From contig NW_003131863.1 in the NCBI RefSeq assembly GCF_000003605.2, positions 248,695 to 259,999 on the forward strand: 11,305 nucleotides of DNA, given 5' to 3'. Below are positions 1 through 7,705 of the stretch, in pieces (the first letter of the stretch is position 1; each line of letters begins with the position of its first letter). This stretch comes from Saccoglossus kowalevskii. Lineage: Eukaryota; Hemichordata; Enteropneusta; Harrimaniidae. A program made the translations under genes and the position numbers. Under the pieces are notes generated by a model. It saw only the letters and a program-made list of their open reading frames with translations. It was not told where the DNA came from and made no database searches.

Positions 1-11
1 AGCATCTGTGT

Positions 12-200
12 ACACATATGAGAAATGATGAATTTTTGATTCTCTATTATAAAAAAAGAATGGGTGCGATTTCTATTCGGGATGCTTCTAATACAGATTT
101 TACGGTAGTAGAAGTTGATGCTACCCTGATGTTGCCTACTGAGTGGTATTCTCCTTCAAACCTTGTTCTACACCTCTTCCTATTTGTAAATGTAAATTAA
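12..200 (+). pseudogene. Inverted partial copy of the 316-660 module
   Basis: Bases 12-107 align to the reverse complement of 400-498 with 82 of 96 positions identical, counted by eye, and a single 3-base gap. Both copies stay open in the corresponding frame and share the start T-H-M-R-N-D-E and the later S-N-T-D. Similarity fades after about 107, and the frame runs on without similarity to a stop at 198-200. Most of the 14 substitutions change an amino acid, so purifying selection is not evident. The arms could form a large stem with a loop of about 290 bases. The left edge of the copy is cut by the window or by divergence. Confidence 0.4.
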
Positions 201-498
201 TGAATTACAATAGCTTAAAATGTCAACAATTGTTATTGAAAAATGCACTAACATGTTGAACCAGTTATGAGGTAGAAAAAATGTCACTTCAAAGGGTGAA
301 AGTTCATAACGACATTTAGTTTACTAAGTTGTTCATCTGTCTTAAAAATGTTGCAGTTGTCTCAGTATTTAAATATAAGTGACACACATTTACACAAAGT
401 ACTGTTAAATCTGTATTAGAAGCCGCATCACTAATAGAAGCCGCACCCATTCCTTTTGAAAAATTGAGACCCAAAAGTTCATCATTTCTCATATGTGT
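12..498. repeat. Inverted repeat, arms 96 and 99 bp
   Basis: The arms are 12-107 and 400-498 in opposite orientation, about 85% identical, with one 3-base insertion in the right arm. The 292 bases between them show no obvious pairing. The similarity does not look like a transposon terminus: there is no flanking target duplication, and the repeated sequence is coding-like. An inverted segmental duplication is the simplest reading. Confidence 0.7.
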
Positions 499-660
499 AG
501 ACGCTCTAATAGAAGGCGCATCCCCTCTGTTGCATTGTACCATTTTAATAGAAGCTGCAGATTTTACAGTATTTCTAGCAAGAATTGGTTCATAAAGTTG
601 TTCATCTGAATCAAAAATTGCTCTGGTATTTAATGTAGTATTACTAGTCTTGGGGGGTGT
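316..660 (-). pseudogene. Decayed coding-like repeat module, unknown family
   Basis: I do not recognise the family. Read on the minus strand, the frame is open from just after a TAA at 661-663 to a TAA at 316-318, about 114 codons, with the first ATG at 541-543. The sequence TA(A)TAGAAG followed by a CpG-rich end occurs four times on the plus strand (546-558, 507-519, 432-444, 414-426). The offsets are 39, 75 and 18 bases, all multiples of three, so each copy encodes the same A-A/P-S-I/N motif in this frame. The segment 595-608 recurs at 326-339, but its frame is shifted by one base there, so the downstream copy looks broken. An inverted partner lies at 12-107. There is no convincing splice signal, signal peptide or known domain. 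It may be a decayed duplicate of a lineage-specific repetitive gene, or a repeat element whose frame is accidental. Confidence 0.35.
326..608. repeat. Degenerate direct repeat, offset 269 bp
   Basis: A 14-base segment, AAGTTGTTCATCTG, occurs at 326-339 and 595-608. Both are followed by looser similarity: an A-run, TTGC, then a GTATTTAA-like segment. This suggests the 316-660 module is part of an older tandem array with a unit near 269 bp. The offset is not a multiple of three, which fits the frame shift between the two copies. Confidence 0.5.
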
Positions 661-663
661 TTA

Positions 664-1430
664 GACTATACCCAACCAGCTTGATACCACCAGGTCAATA
701 CTCTCTCTAGTGAGTCACAGAGTATACTCCTAATGGCTCGTGTAATTTCATCTCCCCCAAGAAAACCAACTGTATGTGGTGTATGTCAGCTAATGAAGCT
801 AAAATTAGTACATGCTCTCCTGCAGGGCTGGTCATGTCAGCAGTGCTTGAACCAAATTAGAACAAACTCAATGCACAATATATATTGGATATGCTGTATT
901 TTCTCTATTAGTGGTGCATGCATTTATGGAAATCGCATTGGTGTTTCTGTGGCCAAAATAGGCAATATTTTGATGATTCTGTATACAACAAATCTAGTTT
1001 GTGGTTGTACATTGTATTGTAGATACAAAGTTTTGTGTCGAATAAATTGTCGATAGATAATTTATATCTTTTTAGTTTTATTGACCATAGAGCCCAAAAA
1101 GGAAATGTCAATGTATCTTCACTGTGCCAATAAAGCAAATATTGTATTCTATTCAAATACTAGTAAGCAAGTACAGACGACCTACACAAAACTTAGCTAT
1201 TGAAGAAATATTTGTAATGTATAAAAGTTATCAAGTATGGTGTGCTTCGTTTGTGATGTACAAGAGTCTGCAAGATATCCAGTATTTTTGACTGATTTCC
1301 TTTTCCCTCTATATATAATTTTTTGTTTTAAACCAAAGCTGTACTTTTATAGAACTGATGATTTTCATAGAATGTTCTGTTCTATCTACAATGTACATAC
1401 ATTGCATGATGTTCAATAGATCATTTTCCG
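664..1430. other. Non-coding stretch, no supported gene
   Basis: This is AT-rich sequence with short overlapping open frames on both strands. The longest (733-1056, plus strand) has an ATG and a CX2C-X16-CX2C spacing within its first 40 residues, which is suggestive of a zinc ribbon. The rest of that frame is low-complexity and hydrophobic, and I see no family match. A TATAAAAG sequence lies at 1220-1227 and could be a TATA box, but such words are common at this base composition. Confidence 0.5.
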
Positions 1431-1443
1431 TTCATTACGAGAA

Positions 1444-1460
1444 TCACGCGTTATGCGTGA
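1444..1460. promoter_or_regulatory. Inverted TCACGC/GCGTGA half-sites
   Basis: Two 6-base half-sites face each other across a 5-base spacer. GCGTG is the core recognised by bHLH-PAS dimers such as AhR/ARNT, and RCGTG is the hypoxia-response core. The position at the left of the CpG island would suit a regulatory site, but the match is short. Confidence 0.25.
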
Positions 1461-1745
1461 AATCGAACGTAAAAACAGAACAAACAAATGTCATAGCATT
1501 GTCGTGGCGTCAAACATCGCGTGGGATTCGACAAACGCGAAAGTATTTTGGGGGACATTTCCATGCTTAATAATGTTCTGTCCACATTTGATGATAGACA
1601 ATTTCGATTAAGTAAGGGTATTCGAAAGCAATATTCCTCTGTCGAAGATCGGCCGGTCGATGTGAGCTACGAAATAAAGAAATTCGAGTTCAAAATCAAA
1701 TCGTTTGATTTTTGCGGCAGACGTCCGACGCGCATCTTTCATGCA

Positions 1746-1755
1746 TCTCGCGAGA
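1746..1755. promoter_or_regulatory. TCTCGCGAGA palindrome, BANP-type site
   Basis: This is a perfect 10-base palindrome, 12 bases with the flanking A and T. The same word is the known binding element of BANP and a recurring motif of CpG-island promoters in animals. It contains two CG dinucleotides and sits in the only CpG-rich stretch, which is the expected context. Use by this organism is inferred. Confidence 0.55.
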
Positions 1756-1784
1756 TCTCGCAATTGTACGGTAAATCACTTATT

Positions 1785-1809
1785 GCATCAAAGGCAATTG
1801 CCTTGATGC
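1785..1809. repeat. Imperfect palindrome centred on GGCAATTGCC
   Basis: The core AGGCAATTGCCT is a perfect 12-base palindrome. With one bulged base it extends to GCATCA on the left and TGATGC on the right. It lies at the right edge of the CpG island and may be a dimeric protein-binding site or simply a hairpin. Confidence 0.5.
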
Positions 1810-1850
1810 CAAACAAACTTGTCTTGGTGGTAATTGATATTGTTTATTAA

Positions 1851-2172
1851 TATTATTCCTATACAATTTGATCAATATTGGCCTTAAAAAAATTGGTTTC
1901 CTGTACATTCTGAAATTCAAGCAGTGTACATGCATATACATCTCCTGGCTGTTCATTCATCCACGTAAATCTATTCAGTGAAACCAAAACATGCCCCCAT
2001 TCAGCATGCCACTGGTTTTGCAAAATCAAAACTATTTTAATTTAGGATTTACAAGTGAGACCAGCATGAGTTCAGTTAAAAGATCAGAATTCCAGTGAGC
2101 CACTTTAGTAAAACACAGCTCCCATGCTGTTCATTGGGTTGGTATTTCTTTCCATTTACAACTTCACTTGCT
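1851..2172. other. Non-coding stretch
   Basis: No gene is supported. If the minus-strand frame at 2173-2370 is a terminal exon, this would be its 3' untranslated region. An ATTAAA poly(A)-signal variant is then present on the minus strand at 2036-2041, about 130 bases past the stop. That link is inference. Confidence 0.4.
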
Positions 2173-2370
2173 TTATTCTATAATCCCTTCTGGTTTTTTG
2201 ATCAATTTATAAAAACAAGCCTTCACAAGATCATAATGTAAAGCTCCTGCTCTGCTTTCAGCTGCAGGAAGCAGACATGTGTTATTGGGAGTCCTCCTGG
2301 CCATGTTATTTGTGAAAACAAATGCAGATTGCCACTTGTAACCATCTGTGGTTTGTACTGCCCTCAAAGC
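2173..2370 (-). CDS. Candidate terminal exon or gene relic, unknown
   Basis: I do not recognise the product. On the minus strand the frame is open from after a TAA at 2371-2373 to a TAA at 2173-2175, about 65 codons. The inferred peptide looks more protein-like than other frames here: mixed charge and hydrophobicity, including S-R-A-G-A-L-H-Y-D-L-V-K. GC content is visibly higher than in the flanks. There are no CG dinucleotides, and all arginines use AGG or AGA, as expected for a methylated gene body. There is no upstream ATG in frame apart from an internal one. A weak AG acceptor could lie near 2358-2364, but the pyrimidine tract before it is poor. MITE copy 1 starts about 25 bases away. 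It could be a last exon, a fragment of an inactivated gene, or chance. Confidence 0.28.
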   Translation of the reverse strand, partial: ALRAVQTTDGYKWQSAFVFTNNMARRTPNNTCLLPAAESRAGALHYDLVKACFYKLIKKPEGIIE

Positions 2371-2394
2371 TTATTGTTGGTGACATTTGAAATA

Positions 2395-2563
2395 CTGTAG
2401 AATACTTTATTTTCACTTGGAATTTATTTTCGCTTTTTTATATACTTTTTTTCCTATATTTCACATTAAAATCATCAAAAATCAGTGAAATCAGTTCCAC
2501 ACAAAACGCCCAAAAAGCCTTTTCAGCGAAAATTAATTCCAGCGAAAATAAAGTATTTCACAG
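2395..2563 (+). mobile_element. MITE copy 1 (169 bp, TA-flanked family)
   Basis: The terminal inverted repeats run about 40 bases on each side, with outer consensus CTGTAAAATACTTTATTTTC and an inner repeat of the ATTTTCGCT word. The left end is preceded by TA (2393-2394); the right end is followed by AA, a decayed target copy. Compared with copies 2 and 3, this copy lacks about 36 internal bases after the left arm. It has no coding capacity, so it would depend on a transposase elsewhere. TA target duplication suggests the Tc1/mariner superfamily. Confidence 0.8.
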
Positions 2564-2753
2564 AAGTTTCATTTATTTATAAGAGATGTAAGAAATTTTG
2601 TGATTTGATACCTCGTGTTCAATCTATTTATAGTAATGCATATTTTAATATAGATGCAAGGCCCGAAATTAACAGTAGTCGAAGCTTGCAAACTAACAAT
2701 TTTTGTACCATCAGGGTATTATCATTAGTATTCAAACTGGAATTAAAGACAAG

Positions 2754-2920
2754 TGAGTGATGGTAAAGTGTTTAGCATGTTTGCCTCACTTCATAGTAGT
2801 TGTGGGTTTGATTACTTGGTGCTGACTGTTTACTCAGCAGTATAAATCAGTTTAGAGTCTCCCCTGTCTTTGAAACCTGCTGTATTGGGTTTGCGAAATC
2901 GTTTGTAGAGGCACTTGCAA
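2754..2920 (+). mobile_element. tRNA-derived SINE-like element (degenerate)
   Basis: An A-box-like TGGTAAAGTGTTTAG begins at 2761 and a B-box-like GGTTTGATTAC begins at 2805. The 44-base offset is the spacing found in tRNAs. The intervening AGCATG-TTTGCCTC layout resembles an anticodon arm, perhaps Gly or Asp-like. The acceptor ends (about 2754 and 2826) do not pair, so this is not a working tRNA gene. The sequence after the tRNA-like head, to about 2920, has no tRNA features and would be the SINE body. Its 3' end is uncertain because MITE copy 2 starts at 2924. Confidence 0.55.
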
Positions 2921-2923
2921 TTA

Positions 2924-3113
2924 CTGTAAAATACTTCATTTTCGTTTGGAATTAATTTTTGCTATTTCGCTAAAGGAATGATTCAGTGAAAATAAAATCC
3001 AGCGGATATACTGTTTTTCGTATATTTTACATTCAACTCGTCAAAAATCAGTGAAAATAAATGCCATACAAACACCCAAAAAGTCCTTTCAGCTAAAGTA
3101 AAGTATTCTACAG
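2924..3113 (+). mobile_element. MITE copy 2 (190 bp) with TA duplication
   Basis: It starts CTGTAAAATACTTC and ends AAGTATTCTACAG, flanked by TA on both sides (2922-2923, 3114-3115). Internal bases 2965-3061 are identical to 4253-4349 in copy 3 over 97 positions as read, whereas the arms differ. It has no open frame of its own; the short minus-strand frame across it is accidental. Confidence 0.88.
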
Positions 3114-3118
3114 TATCA

Positions 3119-3246
3119 CAGTACTTAGTTTGGGAGTCTGGTTCGCATTGGCAATACAGTACTTGGTTTGGTAGTCTGGTTCGCACTGGCAATTAACACA
3201 GTACTTGTTGTGGTTTGGGAGTCTGGTTCGCACTGGCAATTAACAC
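3119..3246 (+). repeat. Three-unit minisatellite (38, 42, 48 bp)
   Basis: The units start CAGTACTT at 3119, 3157 and 3199. Each contains GTCTGGTTCGCAYTGGCAAT. Length differences come from small insertions at the start and end of units (an extra TTGTGG in unit 3, a TTAACA tail in units 2 and 3). The array begins six bases after the end of MITE copy 2, whose own end reads CAGTA. Confidence 0.85.
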
Positions 3247-3249
3247 AAT

Positions 3250-4208
3250 TAGCACCAAAAACAAAACAAAATTTCGGAAGACGTAAGTAACTGCAGTGCC
3301 TTCAAATTCTGGAATTGGAAGTTTTTAAAAAATATGCAAATATATTTATATAATTATGTACAAGTGTCCTATACAGAATGAATATGGCAGAACTTCAAGT
3401 ACCCCAAAAAACAGAATACCTAACGTTATCATATGGCTTCCTGCATTAAAGTTTAGTTTCCCAGCCTGGCTCTCAAGGCAAGGGGAACTGACAATGTGCA
3501 AAATAATTTATGCTTCAAATAATGCATCAGTCATCGCACCAAGTGATGTTTGAAACGTTTGTTTTTTTCACTTGCGCAACTCTTGTATAAAATACATTGT
3601 TTGTTTACTCAAAAATTCTAGCACATGCTGAGACAAACACAGTAATGTGTATTTGTTTGGTGTACCTAAAAACCAGAGATCAGTTGTGAGAGCTGCTATG
3701 TCGCCGTTGAAAATTAGTGCAAGCTAAATTTGACTGTAAAATGCTTGAATATCCTCAACTGCAACCACATGGCACAACTTTTGCTCATTACTTTGGCACT
3801 GTCAGTTTGTAAAACTAAACCTTAATTTTGATTCCCCTCTTGTATTATTAACTTAGAAGCAATGTCAGTGGGACATATTAACCTTGTCATAGTTGCTGGC
3901 TAGACTTCTTCCATATTTTACATTTTATAAGTGTAATACTATATAAAACAAATCCTGACATGGAATTCTGTGTATTTGTCATGTCAACATAACATAATGT
4001 CAGAACCAATATTAATAAGGACAGTGCACAGATGCACCAAAGCTCAAATAATGAGAATCACGATTTTCCCCCAATTAGACTGAAAGAAAAAAGGTTAGGA
4101 TAAAACTACTTTTTAACAATTCAGACTAAAAATTCCAAAAGAATGAACATCAATTGTGGATTTCCTTAATGGTCAGGTTCTTGGTTGTGTGGGTGGATAA
4201 TCAGTGAG
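3250..4208. other. Non-coding stretch, nothing recognised
   Basis: AT-rich sequence between the minisatellite and MITE copy 3. Open frames are short and uninformative (for example 3356-3553). I see no motif, RNA gene or extended repeat. Confidence 0.6.
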
Positions 4209-4210
4209 TA

Positions 4211-4419
4211 CTGTAAAATACTTGATTTTTGCTTTGAATTAATTTTTGTTATTTTCGCTAAAGGAATGATTCAGTGAAAATAAAATCCAGCGGATATACT
4301 GTTTTTCGTATATTTTACATTCAACTCGTCAAAAATCAGTGAAAATAAAATCCATATAAGACACACAAAAAGTCTTTTCAGCGAAAATTTATTCCAAGCT
4401 AAAATAAAGTATTTCACAG
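4211..4419 (+). mobile_element. MITE copy 3 (209 bp) with TA duplication
   Basis: The longest copy. It opens CTGTAAAATACTTGATTTTT and closes AAAGTATTTCACAG, with TA at 4209-4210 and 4420-4421. The right arm keeps both subterminal repeats of the AGCGAAAAT type, though one is altered. The 97-base core shared with copy 2 includes a stretch resembling an inner copy of the terminal repeat (CAGTGAAAATAAAATCCAGC), suggesting the longer form grew by internal duplication. Confidence 0.88.
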
Positions 4420-4421
4420 TA

Positions 4422-5640
4422 AGTAGGGTTATTGGAAAGGCTGCGACATAACGTTTTTGTGCTATTCATTACTACATTAGGGACAGCCTCATTTCTTCCA
4501 GAGAGAAATTTGCCTCATTTTAGTTAGTGAGTTTATATTGGTAGATCTGTATTGATGCGAGTGATGTAATATGTGAAAGTACAGTACATAATGCATTACC
4601 CTGGTAGCACAAGTGATGGTTTTATAAATGTGATATTATGAGGAAAACCCATTTATTCTCCTAACGTGCCAAGCGGAAAATTAAGTTTTTCAATGTGTGA
4701 CATCTTAAGTCTATTCTCCAGTGAGCGAGTACACACTGAAATGTTACTGTAAATCATTATATCTTTTTTACTTTAAAGTCATTGACTGATGCACTGCAGA
4801 ACTAGAATATTCAGTGTTCAATTTTCGCAGAGTTGATGTTGCAGGAATTTTTCACCAGTAGTCTGGCACCTGAACATGCTACCGTGTTCTAAACCTTCAG
4901 CCAATTTGAAGTTCAACTTTTGAAGTTATAGATGAAATCATTTTTTCAGTTTCTGACAACAGGATATGATGTCATACTTTATCCACAATCCTTTGCTGAA
5001 GAGTCTAATGGTGGACTTCATGAAAAAATGAAAAAGTTAAATATCTAGAAAATGAAAAGTAATATGAAAAAGCTGTAAATTGCATGTTCTTACATTTGCC
5101 GAGCTCTTTCGTCTGGGAGTATTATGTTGTTAGACTTGACTTTTCCTTTGGCCTTTAATAAACTAACTCATTTAGCTGTCAGCGAAATATGCAAAAATAC
5201 AACCTACCGGTAGTGATTACAGTAAAAAAGATGATTAATTAAAAAGTGAGGATAATGTTAGCAAACTTGCAGCAAAAATATTTACTGCATTAAATTGACA
5301 ATGGAAAACCAGACAGATTATTAGTTTAAACATAAACAATAGTGCCCCATGATTCCCTGGTACAATTCCTTTGATTGATTTCTTTCCTCTTTCAAAAGAC
5401 AAAATCACAGCAAAAATCACTGACTGAATGATGGACTGTGAAATATTTGATGATTCATCCTTGTTACGAATAACTTAGGCCCGGAGGACAGGAACAGTAA
5501 TGAATTAACAAACATCAAAACAGTATTCAGTTGTGTCAAGCAATTTCAATTCAAAAGATTATTGGACATGCTGAAAATGTATAGGAAATATCTGAGCACA
5601 ACAGAAGACCACAGTGCTGTATATTCAAAACGTTTCATGA
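4422..5640. other. Non-coding stretch with small palindromes
   Basis: No gene is supported; open frames are short or rich in hydrophobic low-complexity sequence. CTACCGGTAG at 5204-5213 is a perfect 10-base palindrome. An AGCGAAATATGC word followed by TTACAGTA (5180-5223) faintly resembles a decayed right end of the MITE family, but no left end is present. Confidence 0.5.
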
Positions 5641-5702
5641 TTTTTCCTTCAATCTAGAACATTTGTCATGGTAACATGGTTGTCAAAGGTGATGCATACT
5701 GT

Positions 5703-5751
5703 AAATAGCATAATTTTCACTACTAAGAATGTTTGTGATTTTATGCTATTT
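5703..5751. repeat. Hairpin-forming inverted repeat
   Basis: AAATAGCATAA at 5703-5713 is perfectly complementary to 5741-5751. Weaker pairing of TTTTCAC with GTGATTT extends the stem inwards, leaving a loop of about 14 bases. The left flank reads TACTGT and the right flank GACTGTG, so this may be a very short palindromic mobile element or the folded remnant of one. The overlapping open frames on both strands (5649-6018) are best explained by this structure plus chance. Confidence 0.5.
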
Positions 5752-5920
5752 ATGACTGTGTCGTGTGACCCCCGGAAATTTTCACTGTTAGAAAAATTTA
5801 TTATTTGCACACTCTTAAACTTTACCCCACACAAAATTAAAGCGGTTTTACAGCATATGCCTTCTCCTGCATTATCGACGTATTTATTGCAGCAATATGC
5901 CCCGTGGTTTCTGCTCATCT

Positions 5921-5936
5921 CAAATCAATTGATTTG
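5921..5936. repeat. Perfect 16-bp palindrome CAAATCAATTGATTTG
   Basis: A perfect self-complementary 16-mer, with CTGCT at 5911-5915 and AGCAG at 5938-5942 adding an offset outer pair. It could be a dimeric transcription-factor site or part of an undefined inverted-repeat element. Another near-palindrome, TATTGC-A-GCAATA, lies at 5885-5897. Confidence 0.55.
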
Positions 5937-6068
5937 TAGCAGTTTAGATTATTGCTGGGCAGATATTAACATTCTGTGTTTTTGCATGGAATTTTATTAC
6001 TTGTTACATCTTCCATAGCCCGAGCACAGAGACAACTAAAAATATAACTAAAAATAAAATACATATGT

Positions 6069-6084
6069 TGTGTGTGTGTGTGTG
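6069..6084 (+). repeat. (TG)8 microsatellite
   Basis: Eight uninterrupted TG units in AT-rich non-coding DNA. Confidence 0.95.
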
Positions 6085-6707
6085 AATCACTTTGTATGTG
6101 CAGTATTCTGTACAGCCATTGAGGAAGTTTTCATTATCTCAATGTTTTGTGTGTCTCCATGATTGGAAATTTGATTACTCAGCATGTTTTCAAGTTGTAT
6201 CATCAGTAACATCAGGTAGCAATTGACAGTGATCATTGTTTTGAAAGATAGTGTGCTCTCTGTAAATTTTCACTGTTGGGCAACATTTCTCTCAAGCAAA
6301 CCTCATTGTTGAATTGTAAAAAAAAGTCCTACCATTTCCTACCTGTGGAGCAAATTCAGTGACATTTCAAATGCAAATAATTTTTAGAATTATCGGCTGA
6401 ATTGTTTATTTTCTGGATATTTCCTTAAGAATATTTTTGTTGAGTATTTCACAAACCTTGTGTGTTCATAATTAATTCAGATTTGTTTGAGGAAATATTA
6501 ATGTGATGTGTTTCTAGACCCCCTAAGAGACTAGAAATTAGTACCATGTTGTAAATCGTTGAAAGGTACATTGTAGTTGGCTAGATTAAATCGCCAGATT
6601 TTCTTGACTTTTACTATATGGTTGTTTAAAAAAAATCCAGAAAAAAAAATGTATTGTTCACTGAACTACTTTTTGCGCAAATAATATGCCAAACATGAAA
6701 CAGCTGA
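6085..6707. other. Non-coding stretch, nothing recognised
   Basis: AT-rich sequence with no supported gene, RNA or extended repeat. The word AATTTTCACTGTT at about 6266 also occurs near 5772, but the similarity does not extend. Confidence 0.6.
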
Positions 6708-6725
6708 TTTTTTTTTTTTTTTTTT
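6708..6725 (+). repeat. Poly-T tract (18)
   Basis: An uninterrupted run of 18 T. On the minus strand this is a poly-A run, but no retroelement body is recognised beside it. Confidence 0.95.
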
Positions 6726-7690
6726 AATGCAATTGCCATTGGTTTCCTTAAGTAAAAAGGTTGTGTCGTATATCAGAATTTCATTCGGGTACATATAGTG
6801 AAAAAATAATATGTAGTTATAGGATGAAATTCCAAGAATACTCATTAAATTTTTATGAAATAATGCTTTAACACAAATTCCTGTAAATAGTGAACATTAT
6901 TACTCCACCAGGATCTGGTTCTGTTTTATTGATTAAAGATTCTTTTAATGTTTTGAATACTTGTGGAAATAGCAGACTGCTAACATGAATACTAGTAGGT
7001 TACATGTCAATTTTTGTTGATGCTAGAAATTGAAGATATAAAGAAGAAATAAAATATTCATAATTTTAATCTCTGCATTGATTGCTATGAAATCTTCAAC
7101 ACCTGAAGCACCTTGTGTATAATTTTCAAGATTTAGGTGGTTAAGTGCATCCCTAACTTGCTGGAAATTCACTCCATCCTGATTGGACCAATTTTGAATC
7201 ACTGTATTTGATTGGCTGATACTGAAATGTATGCATAGGTAGTTGAATAAAGTTCAAGAGGTCATGATTTCAAAGGCGAGTAGGCTGATTGCAAGTAGAT
7301 AACTATTTTCTGGGGATCTGAATTCCCACCTGAGCCTCTTTAAATGCCGCTGTCTTCGCTGTTATTCAACTACTGTGTACCTCTTTGTATTCTCGTGATG
7401 ATCCACATGATATCATTTCTTTCGGTTCCTCGCTGTTGTGTCTATCAAATATTCGTCTTTGATGGGCACAACTGTGGAAATGGATTTGTGTTTATCACCG
7501 CTATAAAAAAGTGTCTACTGTCAAGATGATGCTTGGCTACATGTGGTCCATAACAGTGAATGATGTCTTCAAATTAGTGGCAGGAAATCTAATTTTCAAA
7601 GGATAAAAATCCACATCATATATTGTCATTTTTGTATTGAATTTTATGGCATGCATACAAAGTTGTTTGGAAGTTTTGCTTGGCTACAAG
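6726..7690. other. Non-coding stretch, nothing recognised
   Basis: No gene supported. The frame at 7344-7529 is rich in hydrophobic and cysteine residues with no family resemblance. Confidence 0.6.
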
Positions 7691-7705
7691 TTTTAAGAGC
7701 TGGTA

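Larger units (their letters stand above)
1430..1810. promoter_or_regulatory. CpG-rich island, candidate promoter or first exon
   Basis: CG dinucleotides are dense here (about 25 in roughly 330 bases by eye) and scarce nearly everywhere else in the window. In animals with gene-body methylation, a local island like this usually marks an unmethylated promoter, first exon or enhancer. Inside are TCACGC-5-GCGTGA (1444-1460), TCTCGCGAGA (1746-1755) and an imperfect palindrome (1785-1809). A plus-strand frame is open from 1521 to 1850, but its first ATG is at 1563. A GTAAAT donor-like word at 1771 could end an exon, and another, GTAAGG, is at 1612. No protein family is recognised. The direction of any transcript is not determined. 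Confidence 0.5.

Noticed and set aside
733-1056. 107-codon ATG frame with CX2C-X16-CX2C
   Set aside because: The spacing could suit a zinc ribbon, but the remaining two thirds are hydrophobic low-complexity sequence, a minus-strand frame overlaps it, and no family is recognisable.
1220-1227. TATAAAAG as a core promoter
   Set aside because: Such words are frequent in AT-rich DNA, and it is 200 bases from the CpG island with no supporting element.
1521-1850. 109-codon frame in the CpG island as a protein gene
   Set aside because: It does not begin with ATG (first ATG at 1563), matches nothing known, and CpG-rich DNA lowers stop frequency. It is kept only as island context.
2754-2826. Functional tRNA gene
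   Set aside because: The A and B boxes are degenerate and the acceptor ends do not pair; a SINE head fits better.
2983-3192. 69-codon minus-strand frame
   Set aside because: It is produced by the MITE and the adjacent minisatellite; its repeated peptide motif is the tandem unit.
4748-4860. TTACTGTAAATCATT as another MITE left end
   Set aside because: Only the first ten or so bases resemble the family, and no inner repeat or partner end follows.
5668-6018. 116-codon plus-strand frame, the longest in the window
   Set aside because: It covers a hairpin and palindromes, overlaps an 89-codon minus-strand frame, and the peptide has no domain or coding-like composition.
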